Shown here: positions 25,666 to 35,202 of the stretch, piece by piece
Layout: each line of letters begins with the position of its first letter
Position numbering within the stretch: position 1 is the stretch's first letter
Origin: CAYVKY01 sp964452115
GTDB taxonomy: Bacteria; Bacteroidota; Ignavibacteria; Tepidaquicellales; Tepidaquicellaceae
DNA: 64,000 bases
Assembly (NCBI GenBank): GCA_964452115.1
Contig: CAYVKY010000001.1
Span: forward strand, 1 to 64,000
Direction: 5' to 3'
The notes under the pieces: generated by a model
Database searches by the model: none
Told to the model about the DNA's origin: nothing
The model's input: the letters and a program-made list of their open reading frames with translations, nothing else
Position numbers and translations under genes: made by a program

Positions 25666-26287
25666 AACTCCTTCTAATATGTAAATCTTTAAAAGGGTTT
25701 GCAATGCCTATCATAATGCCGAATGAAAAATCAAAAATATTCGATTTTGATTTCGAAAAAATTTCCGTGTATCGTAATTTTACGTGAGGATAAATTAAAA
25801 TTTTGTGATTTCTTATAGAATATCCGTATGCAGTCTGGAATGAAATTCCAATGTCGGAAAAATTTGTAAAATACGAAATTCCCGGAGATACGGCTGCGCT
25901 TGTCTGAATGTTGTTTGAAGGCTGCAGGTTAGATAACAGAAAATCTTTTGAAAAACCCGCCCGCAAAGCTCCCTTGTCAATGCTGCGGAATATCACGGAA
26001 TATTCAAGTGTAATTCTGTTTTCACCAAAATAACCGAAACCTACTGAAACTTCCTTTGTTATCCCAAGTGCAATTTTATTGTTTTCATACAGTATGTCGG
26101 GATTTAAAAGGTATAGAAAAGCCGCAAGGCTGTATACAAATACTTTTGTGGGGTTACCTGCGGTTCTCCGGATAACTGTATCCTGCATTCCCACGGAATC
26201 GCGGATGCTATATGATTTAACATTTACCTGTCCGTATGAACTGACTGTTAAAAGAAGCAAAACAGTTAAAATCCGCAGTTTTTTCAT
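25658..26287 (-). CDS. Predicted outer-membrane protein encoded with the Mla genes
   Basis: The protein has 209 residues with a signal peptide (LRILTVLLLLTVSSYGQ). The mature part has the alternating pattern of a beta barrel, with strands such as GFGYFGENRITLEYSVIFR and HKILIYPHVKLRYTEIF. I do not recognise the family. It overlaps the stop of purL by 4 nt and the beginning of mlaE, so it is co-translated with the lipid transporter. A role as the outer-membrane partner of the MCE system, comparable in position to MlaA, is a guess from context only; it has no MlaA motifs. Confidence 0.7.
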   Translation of the reverse strand: MKKLRILTVLLLLTVSSYGQVNVKSYSIRDSVGMQDTVIRRTAGNPTKVFVYSLAAFLYLLNPDILYENNKIALGITKEVSVGFGYFGENRITLEYSVIFRSIDKGALRAGFSKDFLLSNLQPSNNIQTSAAVSPGISYFTNFSDIGISFQTAYGYSIRNHKILIYPHVKLRYTEIFSKSKSNIFDFSFGIMIGIANPFKDLHIRRSYD

Positions 26288-28530
26288 TCCATAATCTCAG
26301 AAAGTGAATTATTATACAGAGTTTTTAATTTGAATATGTCCAGATTGATTTCAGAATTTATCATTACGCATTTGCCCAGCACGTGGCCGATCTGCTCTGA
26401 CTCTATCGAATGTTTTATGCAAAGCGACTTTATCTTTTCAGCATTATTTTCATCTGATGATATTATTACTCGTGTCTGCGTTTCACCGAATAATTCAAAA
26501 TCTTTTCTGTATTTGTATCCGAATGCGGTTTTGCATCCGAGGTCTTTTTCATTATTGAGTATGCAGCATTCCATAAGTGCAACAGCCAGTCCGCCTTCTG
26601 CGATATCGTGTGCTGATTTTATCAGTTTGCTTTCCGCGAGTTCAACAAGCAGATTCTGAAGTCTTAATTCTTCATCCAGGTTAAGTTCGGGAGCGTCGCC
26701 AAGCACTTTGTTTATCCTGTGCATCAGGTATTCGCTGCCGCCGATTTCATTGCTCCTCTTGCCGAGCAGAATTATTACATCGCCTTCATCTTTAAAGTGC
26801 GAAGTAACAACTTTCGAATCGTCTTCTATAAGTCCAAGCATTCCTATAACCGGAGTAGGGAAGATTGCATACTTCTGAGACTGGTTATAAAAGCTCACAT
26901 TTCCGCCTGTAACCGGTGTATCGAATTTTCTGCAGGCATCGCCAATACCGCGTACTGCCTCAGTGAACTGATAATACACTTCGGGATTATACGGATTGCC
27001 GAAATTCAGGCAGTTCGTAATTGCAAGCGGTTTTGCGCCCGTACATGCAACATTTCTGGCGGATTCGGCAACTGCGATTGCGCCGCCTCTGTACGGATTC
27101 AGAAATGCATATCTTGAATTGCAGTCGGTTTTAAGTGCGATGCACTTATTCGTTTTTTTGATTTTCAAAACCGATGCATCGCCGCCGGGCAGAACGACTG
27201 TGTTTGTTCTGACTTGCTGGTCATATTGTCTGTACACCCAATTTTTGCTTGTGATATTCGGTGATGAAAGAAGTTCGATTGCAACCGGATTATATACCAC
27301 CGGCTCATCAAGCTCAAACGGATTGAAATTAAGCGTTTTTTCCAAATAATCCGGACGCTTGATTTCCCTTGTGTAAACCGGCGCTCCGCCTCCGAGTACA
27401 AGCACATCTGCCGGAACATCAGCGGCAATTTCGCCATTATGATAAAGAATAATTCTGTCTTCGTCAATCACTTCACCGATTTCAACGCAATTTAAATCCC
27501 ACTTTTTGAAAATATCTTTTACAATATTTTCTTTTCCTTTCTCTGCAACCAAAAGCATTCTCTCCTGCGATTCGGATAACATAATTTCATACGGGGACAT
27601 ATTTTTATCTCTGAGAGGAATCAGGTCAAGATTCAGTTTCATACCGCATTTTCCTTTTGCGCTCATTTCACTTGAAGAGCAGGTAATCCCGGCTGCTCCC
27701 ATATCCTGAATTCCGACAACTGCACCCGAGCGGATAACTTCGAGTGATGCTTCAAGCAATAGCTTTTCAGTGAACGGGTCTCCAACCTGAACGTTCGGTC
27801 TTTTTGATTCAGATTTTTCGGAAATTTCTTCTGACGCAAAAGTTGCGCCGTGTATGCCGTCCCGCCCCGTAGATGAACCTACAATAAATACAGGATTGCC
27901 TGCGCCTTTAGCGGTAGCCGATGCGGTTTCTCCTTTTTTTACAATGCCCACTGCCATTGCATTTACGAGCGGATTATCCTGATAACACTTGTCAAAATAA
28001 ACTTCACCGCTTATAGTCGGCACACCGAAACAGTTGCCGTAATGTCCGATGCCTTCCACAACTCCCTTTACAAGATATTTTGTTCGGGGAATTTTTTCTG
28101 CATCGTCAGGAGAGGACGATTTTATTACACCGAATCTTAATGAATCCAGAGATGCAATAGGTCTTGCACCCATAGTAAAAATATCCCTGAGGATTCCGCC
28201 GACGCCAGTTGCCGCGCCCTGAAAAGGTTCCACAGCCGACGGGTGATTATGGGATTCGATTTTAAATGCGATTGCATAGTCTCCGCCGATATCAACCAAT
28301 CCGGCGTTTTCTTCGCCTGCCGAAACCAGCAGCCTGCCGCCGCTTCTTGGCATAGTCTTAATCAGTCTGATGGAATTTTTGTAAGAGCAATGTTCGCTCC
28401 ACATCACGGAAAATATTCCGAGTTCAGTGTAGTTCGGTACTCTGCCTAACACTTCAAGAATTCTCCGGTACTCTTCTTCATTTAACCCTAATTCTTTTGC
28501 TAAATCTATATCAACAACTTTATCGTCCAT
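26284..28530 (-). CDS. purL: Phosphoribosylformylglycinamidine synthase, PurL subunit
   Basis: The protein has 748 residues, the length of the small PurL found with separate PurQ and PurS. SVMWSEHCSYKNS and FKIESHNHPSAVEPFQGAAT are the signatures around the ATP and substrate sites, and two AIRS-type halves are evident (DIGGDYAIAF and PVTGGNVSFYNQ). There is no C-terminal glutaminase domain, so PurQ must be encoded elsewhere. It converts FGAR and ammonia to FGAM with ATP. A candidate promoter lies at 28565-28593. It heads the run purL, outer-membrane protein, mlaE, mlaF, mlaD, an unexpected partnership of purine and lipid-transport genes. Confidence 0.96.
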   Translation of the reverse strand: MDDKVVDIDLAKELGLNEEEYRRILEVLGRVPNYTELGIFSVMWSEHCSYKNSIRLIKTMPRSGGRLLVSAGEENAGLVDIGGDYAIAFKIESHNHPSAVEPFQGAATGVGGILRDIFTMGARPIASLDSLRFGVIKSSSPDDAEKIPRTKYLVKGVVEGIGHYGNCFGVPTISGEVYFDKCYQDNPLVNAMAVGIVKKGETASATAKGAGNPVFIVGSSTGRDGIHGATFASEEISEKSESKRPNVQVGDPFTEKLLLEASLEVIRSGAVVGIQDMGAAGITCSSSEMSAKGKCGMKLNLDLIPLRDKNMSPYEIMLSESQERMLLVAEKGKENIVKDIFKKWDLNCVEIGEVIDEDRIILYHNGEIAADVPADVLVLGGGAPVYTREIKRPDYLEKTLNFNPFELDEPVVYNPVAIELLSSPNITSKNWVYRQYDQQVRTNTVVLPGGDASVLKIKKTNKCIALKTDCNSRYAFLNPYRGGAIAVAESARNVACTGAKPLAITNCLNFGNPYNPEVYYQFTEAVRGIGDACRKFDTPVTGGNVSFYNQSQKYAIFPTPVIGMLGLIEDDSKVVTSHFKDEGDVIILLGKRSNEIGGSEYLMHRINKVLGDAPELNLDEELRLQNLLVELAESKLIKSAHDIAEGGLAVALMECCILNNEKDLGCKTAFGYKYRKDFELFGETQTRVIISSDENNAEKIKSLCIKHSIESEQIGHVLGKCVMINSEINLDIFKLKTLYNNSLSEIME

Positions 28531-28564
28531 TTTTCTGAAGTTTATTTCGTGTAAGAGATAAATT

Positions 28565-28593
28565 AAATAAATTTACTCACGTTAAAAAGTCAA
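28565..28593 (-). promoter_or_regulatory. Candidate promoter for purL
   Basis: The minus strand has TTGACT, a 17-nt spacer and TTATTT, about 40 nt before the purL ATG. The sequence TTGACTTTTTAA recurs upstream of the bifunctional nuclease gene at 39958. The -10 box is weak. Confidence 0.35.
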
Positions 28594-28606
28594 AGTGAAA
28601 ATAAAA

Positions 28607-28639
28607 AAATGCCATTTTAATAAAAATAAAATGGCATTT
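28607..28639 (-). terminator. Rho-independent terminator after metK
   Basis: AAATGCCATTTTA and TAAAATGGCATTT form a 13-bp stem with a 7-nt loop; on the minus strand seven T in a row overlap its 3' foot. It separates metK from purL. Confidence 0.88.
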
Positions 28640-28667
28640 AAAAAATAAATTATTCTGATTTCAGAAA

Positions 28668-29813
28668 CTATTTTACTGCGTTTCTGAATATATCTGTCAT
28701 ATCTGTTTTTTCCCAGGTAAAGTCTTTGTCTTTCCTTCCGAAATGTCCGTATGAAGCAGTCTTCTGATAAATCGGTCTGAGCAGGTCAAGACGTTTTATT
28801 ATACCTTTAGGAGTAAGGTCTATTTCTTTTCTAATTATTTTTGCAATTTCTAAATCAGGAATAATTCCCGTTCCGTTCGTATCAACAAAAATCGAAACCG
28901 GCTGCGGAACGCCGATTGCATACGAAAGCTGAATCAGACATTCCGAAGCAATTTTTGATGCAACGATATTTTTGGCAACGTGACGCGCTGCGTATGCTGC
29001 GCTTCTGTCAACCTTTGAAGGGTCTTTTCCTGAAAATGCACCGCCTCCGTGAGGGGCTCTTCCGCCGTAAGTATCAACTATAATTTTTCTTCCGGTTAAG
29101 CCGGTGTCTCCATGCGGTCCGCCGATTTCAAATCTGCCTGTCGGATTTACATAAATTTTTAATTTCTTATCAATGAGATATTCAGGAATTATTTTATTAA
29201 TAACATACTTTATCACATCATATTTAATCTGCTTCTGAGATACGTCGCCGTCGTGCTGTGTAGAAATTACAATCGTGTCAACTCTTACCGGCTTATTGTT
29301 ATCATCATATTCAATTGTTACCTGCGATTTCGAATCGGGTCTTAGGTAAGGCATAATCGTTCTGTCTTTCTTTCTTATATCGGCAAGCTTTTTTACGAGT
29401 TTGTGTGCATACATCAATGTCATAGGCATCAGTTCGGGAGTTTCATCAACGGCATATCCGAACATCATACCCTGATCTCCTGCGCCGCCTTTATCTACAC
29501 CCATCGAAATATCGGGGGACTGAGAATTAATTGCTGACAGTACATTGATTGACTTTGCGTCAAAATGATATTCACCTTTGGTATATCCAATCTGAGCAAC
29601 AACCCTGCGGACGATTTCAGGTACGTTCACGTAGGATTTTGTTGTGATTTCACCGCCTACAAGCACCAATCCGGTTGCGCAAAAAGTTTCGCAGGCAACC
29701 CTTGCATTTTTATCTTCTGTTAATATGCTGTCCAAAACAGCATCAGATATCTGGTCACATACTTTATCCGGATGTCCTTCGCTTACAGATTCCGACGTGA
29801 AAAAATATGCCAT
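28668..29813 (-). CDS. metK: S-adenosylmethionine synthetase
   Basis: The protein has 381 residues, the standard length. It opens with [20 protein letters not shown], carries the [12 protein letters not shown] methionine/ATP loop and [20 protein letters not shown] in the P-loop-like region. It makes SAM from methionine and ATP. A ribosome site AAAGGAAA lies 8 nt before the ATG, and a TATATTTG box lies at 29848-29855. No SAM riboswitch fits the 60-nt upstream gap to the Fe-S oxidoreductase gene. A strong terminator follows. Confidence 0.98.
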   Translation of the reverse strand: MAYFFTSESVSEGHPDKVCDQISDAVLDSILTEDKNARVACETFCATGLVLVGGEITTKSYVNVPEIVRRVVAQIGYTKGEYHFDAKSINVLSAINSQSPDISMGVDKGGAGDQGMMFGYAVDETPELMPMTLMYAHKLVKKLADIRKKDRTIMPYLRPDSKSQVTIEYDDNNKPVRVDTIVISTQHDGDVSQKQIKYDVIKYVINKIIPEYLIDKKLKIYVNPTGRFEIGGPHGDTGLTGRKIIVDTYGGRAPHGGGAFSGKDPSKVDRSAAYAARHVAKNIVASKIASECLIQLSYAIGVPQPVSIFVDTNGTGIIPDLEIAKIIRKEIDLTPKGIIKRLDLLRPIYQKTASYGHFGRKDKDFTWEKTDMTDIFRNAVK

Positions 29814-29847
29814 GAAAATTTCCTTTCAATTATTTATAAAATATTAA

Positions 29848-29855
29848 CAAATATA
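29848..29855 (-). promoter_or_regulatory. Candidate Bacteroidota-type -7 element for metK
   Basis: The minus strand reads TATATTTG, matching TAnnTTTG, with TTTA 19 nt upstream in place of the -33 TTTG. It lies about 35 nt before the metK start. The upstream part would be inside the end of the preceding gene. Confidence 0.4.
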
Positions 29856-29873
29856 ACATAATTCTGAAAAATA

Positions 29874-31862
29874 TTAAATATAAAGATTTGTCTGAATTGA
29901 CATAAGTAAAATTTCAGCAATGTCTTTTATCTTCACTTCATCTGATTTTTCTTTTGCTTTTATTCCATCCGAAAGCATTGTCATACAGAAGGGGCAGGCA
30001 GTTGCGACTGTCGAAGCGCCTGTGCCAATAGCTTCTTCCGTCCTTTCAATGTTTACGCGTTTGCCTTCGGTTTCTTCCATAAACATTCGTCCGCCGCCCG
30101 CTCCGCAGCAAAAACCTTTTGACTCTGAGCGGGACATTTCAATCAGTTCAGCACCTTCCACCGCCCTGACAATCTCTCTCGGAGAATTATAAATTGAGTT
30201 ATATCTGCCTAGATAGCAGGAGTCGTGATATGTGATTTTTTCATTCAAAGGTTTAACGGTTCTTATTTTACCGTCTTTCAGAAGTGAAGCTATATATTCG
30301 GAATGGTGATGAACTTCGAGTTCAAGTCCGGATTTTTTGTATTCATTCTTCAAAGAATGAAGGCAATGAGGACAGGTGACAACAACTTTTTTCACATTAT
30401 ATTTCCTGAATGTTTCTATGTTCGACGTGATGAACTGCTGCGCAAGGAATTCATTACCGAGTCTTCTGGCAGTATCTCCGTTGCATTTTTCTTCGCGTCC
30501 GAGCACACCGAATTTAATTTTTGCTTCAGACATTATTTTTGCAAATGACTTGGTAACATTTCTGTATCGTTTGTCAAATGCTCCTGCGCATCCGACCCAG
30601 AAAAGTACGTCAACATTATCTGCATTTCCGGCTTCTGACATTTTGACCAGAGTGTTCTCTGGATATTCATTTAAAAATTCTTCAATCCATTCTTCCCTAG
30701 ATTCACTGCCGAAAGCCCACGGCGATTCATTGTTTTCCAGATTGCGGAATACTGTGTTCAGTTCCTGAGGAAAATCTGATTCCATCATTGCCAGATTTCT
30801 GCGCATATCAACAATTGATGTAACGTGGTCAATCATTACAGGGCATTCCTCGACGCAGGCTGCACAAGTGGTGCAAGCCCATAATTCCTGCGGGGAGATA
30901 TAACCCGCAACGAGAGTTTTATCATCAACGGCTTCTTTATCATGAGCGCGTTTTCTTATCTGAGTAACAATCAGTTTCGGGTTCAGAAGTTTGCCTGTGC
31001 TGTTTGCAGGACACGCTTCAGTGCATCTGCCGCACTCCGTGCAGGTAAATCCGTCCAATATCTGCTTCCATGATAAATCCTGTACGTCTCTTGCACCATA
31101 CTGAGTGATGCTCTCATCTTCAAAATTCATCGGCTTCAATATATTCTTGTCGTCTATGTTGATATTCGAAAGATAAACATTCGGCAGGGAAGTGAGTACG
31201 TGGAGATGTTTTGAATACGGAAGATAATTAAGGAAAAATAAAATTATTATATTATGAGCCCATAAAAATACCTGCATCAGTTCAAATGAACTGCCTGAAA
31301 ATAACCCTGAAATAGATTTTGAAACCGGTCTGAATCCTGTTGATTCCCCGAGCAGAATTTTTTCAATATTAGAACCGAACATCGTTAACATAATCATTAT
31401 AATCAGAAAAAGTATAAATGCAGCGTCAAGTCTTGAATGGAGGTCAACTTTCTTTAACCTTTCAGGTGTGCCGATAAACCTTCTGACAAGTGATATTGAT
31501 GCGGCAACAAGTACCAGTCCGCCGAATAAATCTTCCGTGCCTGTTATGATATTATAAAAAAATCCGGTGAAAGCAAAAGTGAATTCCGGAAAAAATATCT
31601 GCATAAATCCTTCAATCACCATCAAAAGAAGAACGAGAAATCCCCAGAATATGCAAACGTGCAGAATGCCTGCAAACTTTTTTCTGAAAAGTTTTGCATT
31701 AAGAATGCCATAGATAAAAAGATTTTTTAAACGAGCAGGAATATTACCGGAACGGGATTCGGGTTTTCCAACCTTAATCATTTTGATTAATCTGCCGAGT
31801 GAATAAACAAATAATCCCAGCGATAAAATAAGAATAACAGCAAATATTAATTTCGTTGCCAT
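29874..31862 (-). CDS. Membrane-bound heterodisulfide-reductase-like Fe-S oxidoreductase (EtfD-like)
   Basis: The N-terminal third has about five membrane segments resembling the NarI-type cytochrome b subunit. Two 4Fe-4S motifs follow: CTECGRCTEACP and CTTCAACVEECP. The C-terminal part has two CCG domains, WVGCAGAFDKRYRN with EKCNGD, and YHDSCYLGRYN with GFCCGAGGGRMF, as in HdrD and GlpC. This order matches the membrane oxidoreductase (EtfD in mycobacteria) that takes electrons from ETF and passes them to quinone. The etfB and etfA genes lie 8 kb upstream at 39969-41735, which supports the assignment. Other HdrD-type roles, such as lactate or glycerol phosphate oxidation, are possible but lack context. 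Confidence 0.85.
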   Translation of the reverse strand: MATKLIFAVILILSLGLFVYSLGRLIKMIKVGKPESRSGNIPARLKNLFIYGILNAKLFRKKFAGILHVCIFWGFLVLLLMVIEGFMQIFFPEFTFAFTGFFYNIITGTEDLFGGLVLVAASISLVRRFIGTPERLKKVDLHSRLDAAFILFLIIMIMLTMFGSNIEKILLGESTGFRPVSKSISGLFSGSSFELMQVFLWAHNIIILFFLNYLPYSKHLHVLTSLPNVYLSNINIDDKNILKPMNFEDESITQYGARDVQDLSWKQILDGFTCTECGRCTEACPANSTGKLLNPKLIVTQIRKRAHDKEAVDDKTLVAGYISPQELWACTTCAACVEECPVMIDHVTSIVDMRRNLAMMESDFPQELNTVFRNLENNESPWAFGSESREEWIEEFLNEYPENTLVKMSEAGNADNVDVLFWVGCAGAFDKRYRNVTKSFAKIMSEAKIKFGVLGREEKCNGDTARRLGNEFLAQQFITSNIETFRKYNVKKVVVTCPHCLHSLKNEYKKSGLELEVHHHSEYIASLLKDGKIRTVKPLNEKITYHDSCYLGRYNSIYNSPREIVRAVEGAELIEMSRSESKGFCCGAGGGRMFMEETEGKRVNIERTEEAIGTGASTVATACPFCMTMLSDGIKAKEKSDEVKIKDIAEILLMSIQTNLYI

Positions 31863-31926
31863 AGATATTTTTTAGGTGATAATAAATTGTAAGATATTTT
31901 AAATCGGGATATGTTTCAAGTGATAA

Positions 31927-34900
31927 TTAAAGAAAACCGTTATTTTTTCTGATGTCATCTAAAACTTCTTTGTAGAAGGGACTCTTTTCAAGTATGCGGT
32001 CGTTTCCGAGAATTATCAGATTGTGTTTTGCACGTGAAAGTGCAACGTTGAGTTTCCTGTCGGTGCTTTTATCATAAGTCAGTGACTGAAAATTTTTCAG
32101 CTGGTGAACATTATAAACGCATAAAGAAAAAAATATAATATCCTTTTCCGAACCCTGAAATCTTTCAATTGTGTCAATCTGAATTTTATCAAAAAAAGAT
32201 AACCTGTTCAGGGTTTTATTCAGCCTGTTGATTTGTTTGCGCCATGGTGTTACAATTCCGATTGAATCATTGCTGATTTCAATTCCTGATTTTTCAAATT
32301 CTTTCAGAATGTTTAAAATGTGTTCTGCTTCTTCGCTGCCGGCACCTTCATCCGACAACTGTTTTGTCGGTATGAAAATCGTACGGCTCTTAGATAATAT
32401 CCTGCCGATATCCGAATGCAATGAAGCAAAAACATTCTCCGCGCAAGTCTGAGATGAAAGCGCGGGTTTTAACTTATTATTATAGTTATGATTTACCAGC
32501 TCGGCAATCTCATTGTGCATCCTGAAATGATATTCGAGTGTGCCGTAACTCTCAGTCCATTTATTTTTTTTACAGATTTCAAACAGCCTTTCAAAAAGCG
32601 AAACTCTCAAATCATAAATTCCTATTTTGTTTAAATCCTCATCTTCCACGATGCAGAATTTTTCGCTCTGAGAAACTACTGCGGGCAACTGTTTGTGGTC
32701 GCCGATAAGAATAAATCTTTCAGCATCGGAGAGAATTCCAATCAGCATCGGCTCCGTAAGCTGGCTCGCTTCATCAATGATAACGGTTCTGATTTTTTTG
32801 ATTCCCGAAATTTCTTTTCTTTTATTTATGAAAGAGTGAACCGTTGAGAGTATAATTCTGTTCGATGAAATTCTGTTTCTGATTTCTTCAAAATTATTTT
32901 CCTCTACAATTTTATTCAGCAGATATTCACTGCCGCTTCCGTCATCGCCAAGTCTGATAAAACCGATATTGTTTTTTATAAGATTCTGAGCAATTTCATT
33001 CACAGCCCTGTTTGTAAAAGATAAAATTGCGATATCGCCAAAGCGCTTTTCATCGTCAAGCATTGAGGAAGTGATATTCATAAGTATCTTTGATGTCTTG
33101 CCTGTGCCCGGCGGTCCCTGAAGTATATAGTAATCGTCTGCCGATAGAGCCTGCTTTACAATCAGATTTTGATTTTCATTTAAATTATCCGAATGGTAAG
33201 GGTAATCCGTAACAGCAGGCTTTTTCATTCCGAAGAGCAATTTATATCTATTCCCCGATAGGAATTCAAAAATTGACTGAAGCTGATAGTTATATCCAGC
33301 TTCCATGATATCGTGCTCAAGAACCCATCCTTCATTTGCGGCTAATTTATCCGTATTAATCTGCTTGTTCCGGAGCGAAATTACTATCGTTTTATTTGTG
33401 CAGGATTCGATTGTACATTTGAAAAGTTCGTTTTTAATGGGCGAAATATTTCCTCCGTTTTCCGGATATAAAATTCCGATATCGCCTTCACGGAAATTAT
33501 GTACATTATTTCCCGAACGGATGATGAATTCGAATAAACCGGTTTCCTTATCAAATGATTTCAGTTCAAGACCCGTTAATAAACCCGAGTTATTTTCCTT
33601 TTGCGGAAGGGGAGTTTTCCAAAGCCCGCTGAATCCGTATTCGGGAAAATCGTTGTAGGAATCAGCACCTGTTTTCAGGGTTTTAATTTCCTTAAAAATA
33701 AATTTTGTGAAATAGCGGAAATATTTTTTCACAACTTCATTTGCAGCATCATACGCTCTGAAAAAATCTTTGAAGACAACGCTCGAAAAGTCAGGAAATT
33801 TCCGTACATCGGTATTTCTTAAATTTTCAAATTCCGAAAAATCACCTTCGCTTAAAAGATGTTCCATATAAACGAGCTGATTGCGGATAAGCAGAAAATC
33901 CTGATTCACATACGAATTGTTGCTGCAGTTTCTCAGACAGTTATCATCTGCAGCGGAATACATAATCGCGCTCGTACCTTTTCTGCCGCTGCCATAAACG
34001 CTGGCAAGCAGAAGATTGTATCCAACAACCTGCATTCTGTGATTAATCCATAAGTCGTGATTCGGGGGACTTCCGCTTTTTAGTTCGAGAATATTAATTT
34101 CGTTTTTTTCTTTGTTTTTAAACAGCACATCAAGCCTTCCCTGAATTCCGAAATAAGGCGAAATAAAAAATGGTTCAATATAATAATCATACTTTTTCAG
34201 GTATGAGGTAATATACTGAAGATTTTTCAATTGAGAATTAACCTTTTGATTGATTCCCGCCAAATCGCCGTCTGACAACTGCAGCGCAGTCCAGATATAA
34301 TCTTTCAGAACCCGGTTCGTAATATCTGCGGCGGCTTTATCATTATCCGTCAGATTGTTATCCAGAATTTCATTAACAATTTTGCCCGCCAAAATTGCAG
34401 GCGCCGGAATCTGCGTCATAAATTTTCTCAGAATCCCGAGTCCCGCACATTTTGTCGAATTAGAAAAACATTCCGCTATGGCTGTCACGTCAATAAGGTA
34501 ATCGCCGTTCACAATTATTAATGTATCAGGCGCCGTGGTATAAAGATTTTCTTTGTCCGGAATTTTATGAATGCTGAAAATATCAAGACTGCAAAACTTA
34601 TACATAGTCTTTACATTTTCGGAAAGCGGCTCATAAATATTGATGTTCAGTTTATTGTCGGTGTTATCTGAATCCTGACAGTATATCGTGTAATACTTTT
34701 TATTTGTTGAAGAAAATTTAACCTTGCTGATAGACAGCACAACAACGCTGAGATATCCTATATGTAATTTTTCTTTTTTCGGCTTCTCGGCGAGTTTGAT
34801 GTTTTTTACTTCATCGGCAAGCATTTTGAATTCAGGAATAATTTCAACTCCCGAAAATTCATAAACCGCTTCGCATAAAGTTACAAATGATTTTTTTAAT

Positions 34901-35202
34901 TTAAGGTCTTTATCTTTTTCATCACCGGCTTGTCCGTGAATAAGTTTATTCGCAAAAAGCCTGAGTCCGTTTATATCCCTCTGAAGTGAATCGTCTATGT
35001 CGTATTTTTCTTTAATAAAGCAAATCCGCTGGAAAATGTTTCCGAATGATTGAGGTTCGGCAGAGGTGATATCGATATAAATGCTTTCCAGTATGATGCG
35101 AAGATGCATTATTTTTTCATCAAACACCAAATCCAGATTGTACAACTCCTGCAGGTCTGTGTAAAATTTACCGGCTTTGTCTTTATCCAATAGATTAATC
35201 AT
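31927..35202 (-). CDS. Dna2-like SF1 helicase with RecB-type nuclease and DUF4145-like N-domain
   Basis: The protein has 1091 residues. The N-terminal domain (about 1-130) contains RLFANKLIHG at 81-90, an R-x3-N-x3-H pattern like DUF4145/HEPN domains. A PD-(D/E)xK nuclease follows: GRLDVL (D357), ILELKSG (E373, K375) and a Gln in HRMQVVGYN (Q391). Cysteines at 252, 422 and 426 recall the Fe-S ligands of Cas4/Dna2, but the third downstream cysteine is missing. The helicase has LQGPPGTGKTS (K702), VIIDEASQLTEP (D810-E811), LIGDHKQLP, TIERFQGSEKDIIFFS and LNVALSRAKHNL, all as in SF1B Dna2/Upf1 enzymes. It probably processes DNA ends or flaps; a defence role is possible. It overlaps the preceding gene by 8 nt at the end of the coaX operon. 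Confidence 0.85.
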   Translation of the reverse strand: MINLLDKDKAGKFYTDLQELYNLDLVFDEKIMHLRIILESIYIDITSAEPQSFGNIFQRICFIKEKYDIDDSLQRDINGLRLFANKLIHGQAGDEKDKDLKLKKSFVTLCEAVYEFSGVEIIPEFKMLADEVKNIKLAEKPKKEKLHIGYLSVVVLSISKVKFSSTNKKYYTIYCQDSDNTDNKLNINIYEPLSENVKTMYKFCSLDIFSIHKIPDKENLYTTAPDTLIIVNGDYLIDVTAIAECFSNSTKCAGLGILRKFMTQIPAPAILAGKIVNEILDNNLTDNDKAAADITNRVLKDYIWTALQLSDGDLAGINQKVNSQLKNLQYITSYLKKYDYYIEPFFISPYFGIQGRLDVLFKNKEKNEINILELKSGSPPNHDLWINHRMQVVGYNLLLASVYGSGRKGTSAIMYSAADDNCLRNCSNNSYVNQDFLLIRNQLVYMEHLLSEGDFSEFENLRNTDVRKFPDFSSVVFKDFFRAYDAANEVVKKYFRYFTKFIFKEIKTLKTGADSYNDFPEYGFSGLWKTPLPQKENNSGLLTGLELKSFDKETGLFEFIIRSGNNVHNFREGDIGILYPENGGNISPIKNELFKCTIESCTNKTIVISLRNKQINTDKLAANEGWVLEHDIMEAGYNYQLQSIFEFLSGNRYKLLFGMKKPAVTDYPYHSDNLNENQNLIVKQALSADDYYILQGPPGTGKTSKILMNITSSMLDDEKRFGDIAILSFTNRAVNEIAQNLIKNNIGFIRLGDDGSGSEYLLNKIVEENNFEEIRNRISSNRIILSTVHSFINKRKEISGIKKIRTVIIDEASQLTEPMLIGILSDAERFILIGDHKQLPAVVSQSEKFCIVEDEDLNKIGIYDLRVSLFERLFEICKKNKWTESYGTLEYHFRMHNEIAELVNHNYNNKLKPALSSQTCAENVFASLHSDIGRILSKSRTIFIPTKQLSDEGAGSEEAEHILNILKEFEKSGIEISNDSIGIVTPWRKQINRLNKTLNRLSFFDKIQIDTIERFQGSEKDIIFFSLCVYNVHQLKNFQSLTYDKSTDRKLNVALSRAKHNLIILGNDRILEKSPFYKEVLDDIRKNNGFL

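Noticed and set aside
29814..29873. SAM riboswitch upstream of metK
   Set aside because: The gap is 60 nt and lacks any SAM-I, SAM-II or related conserved core.
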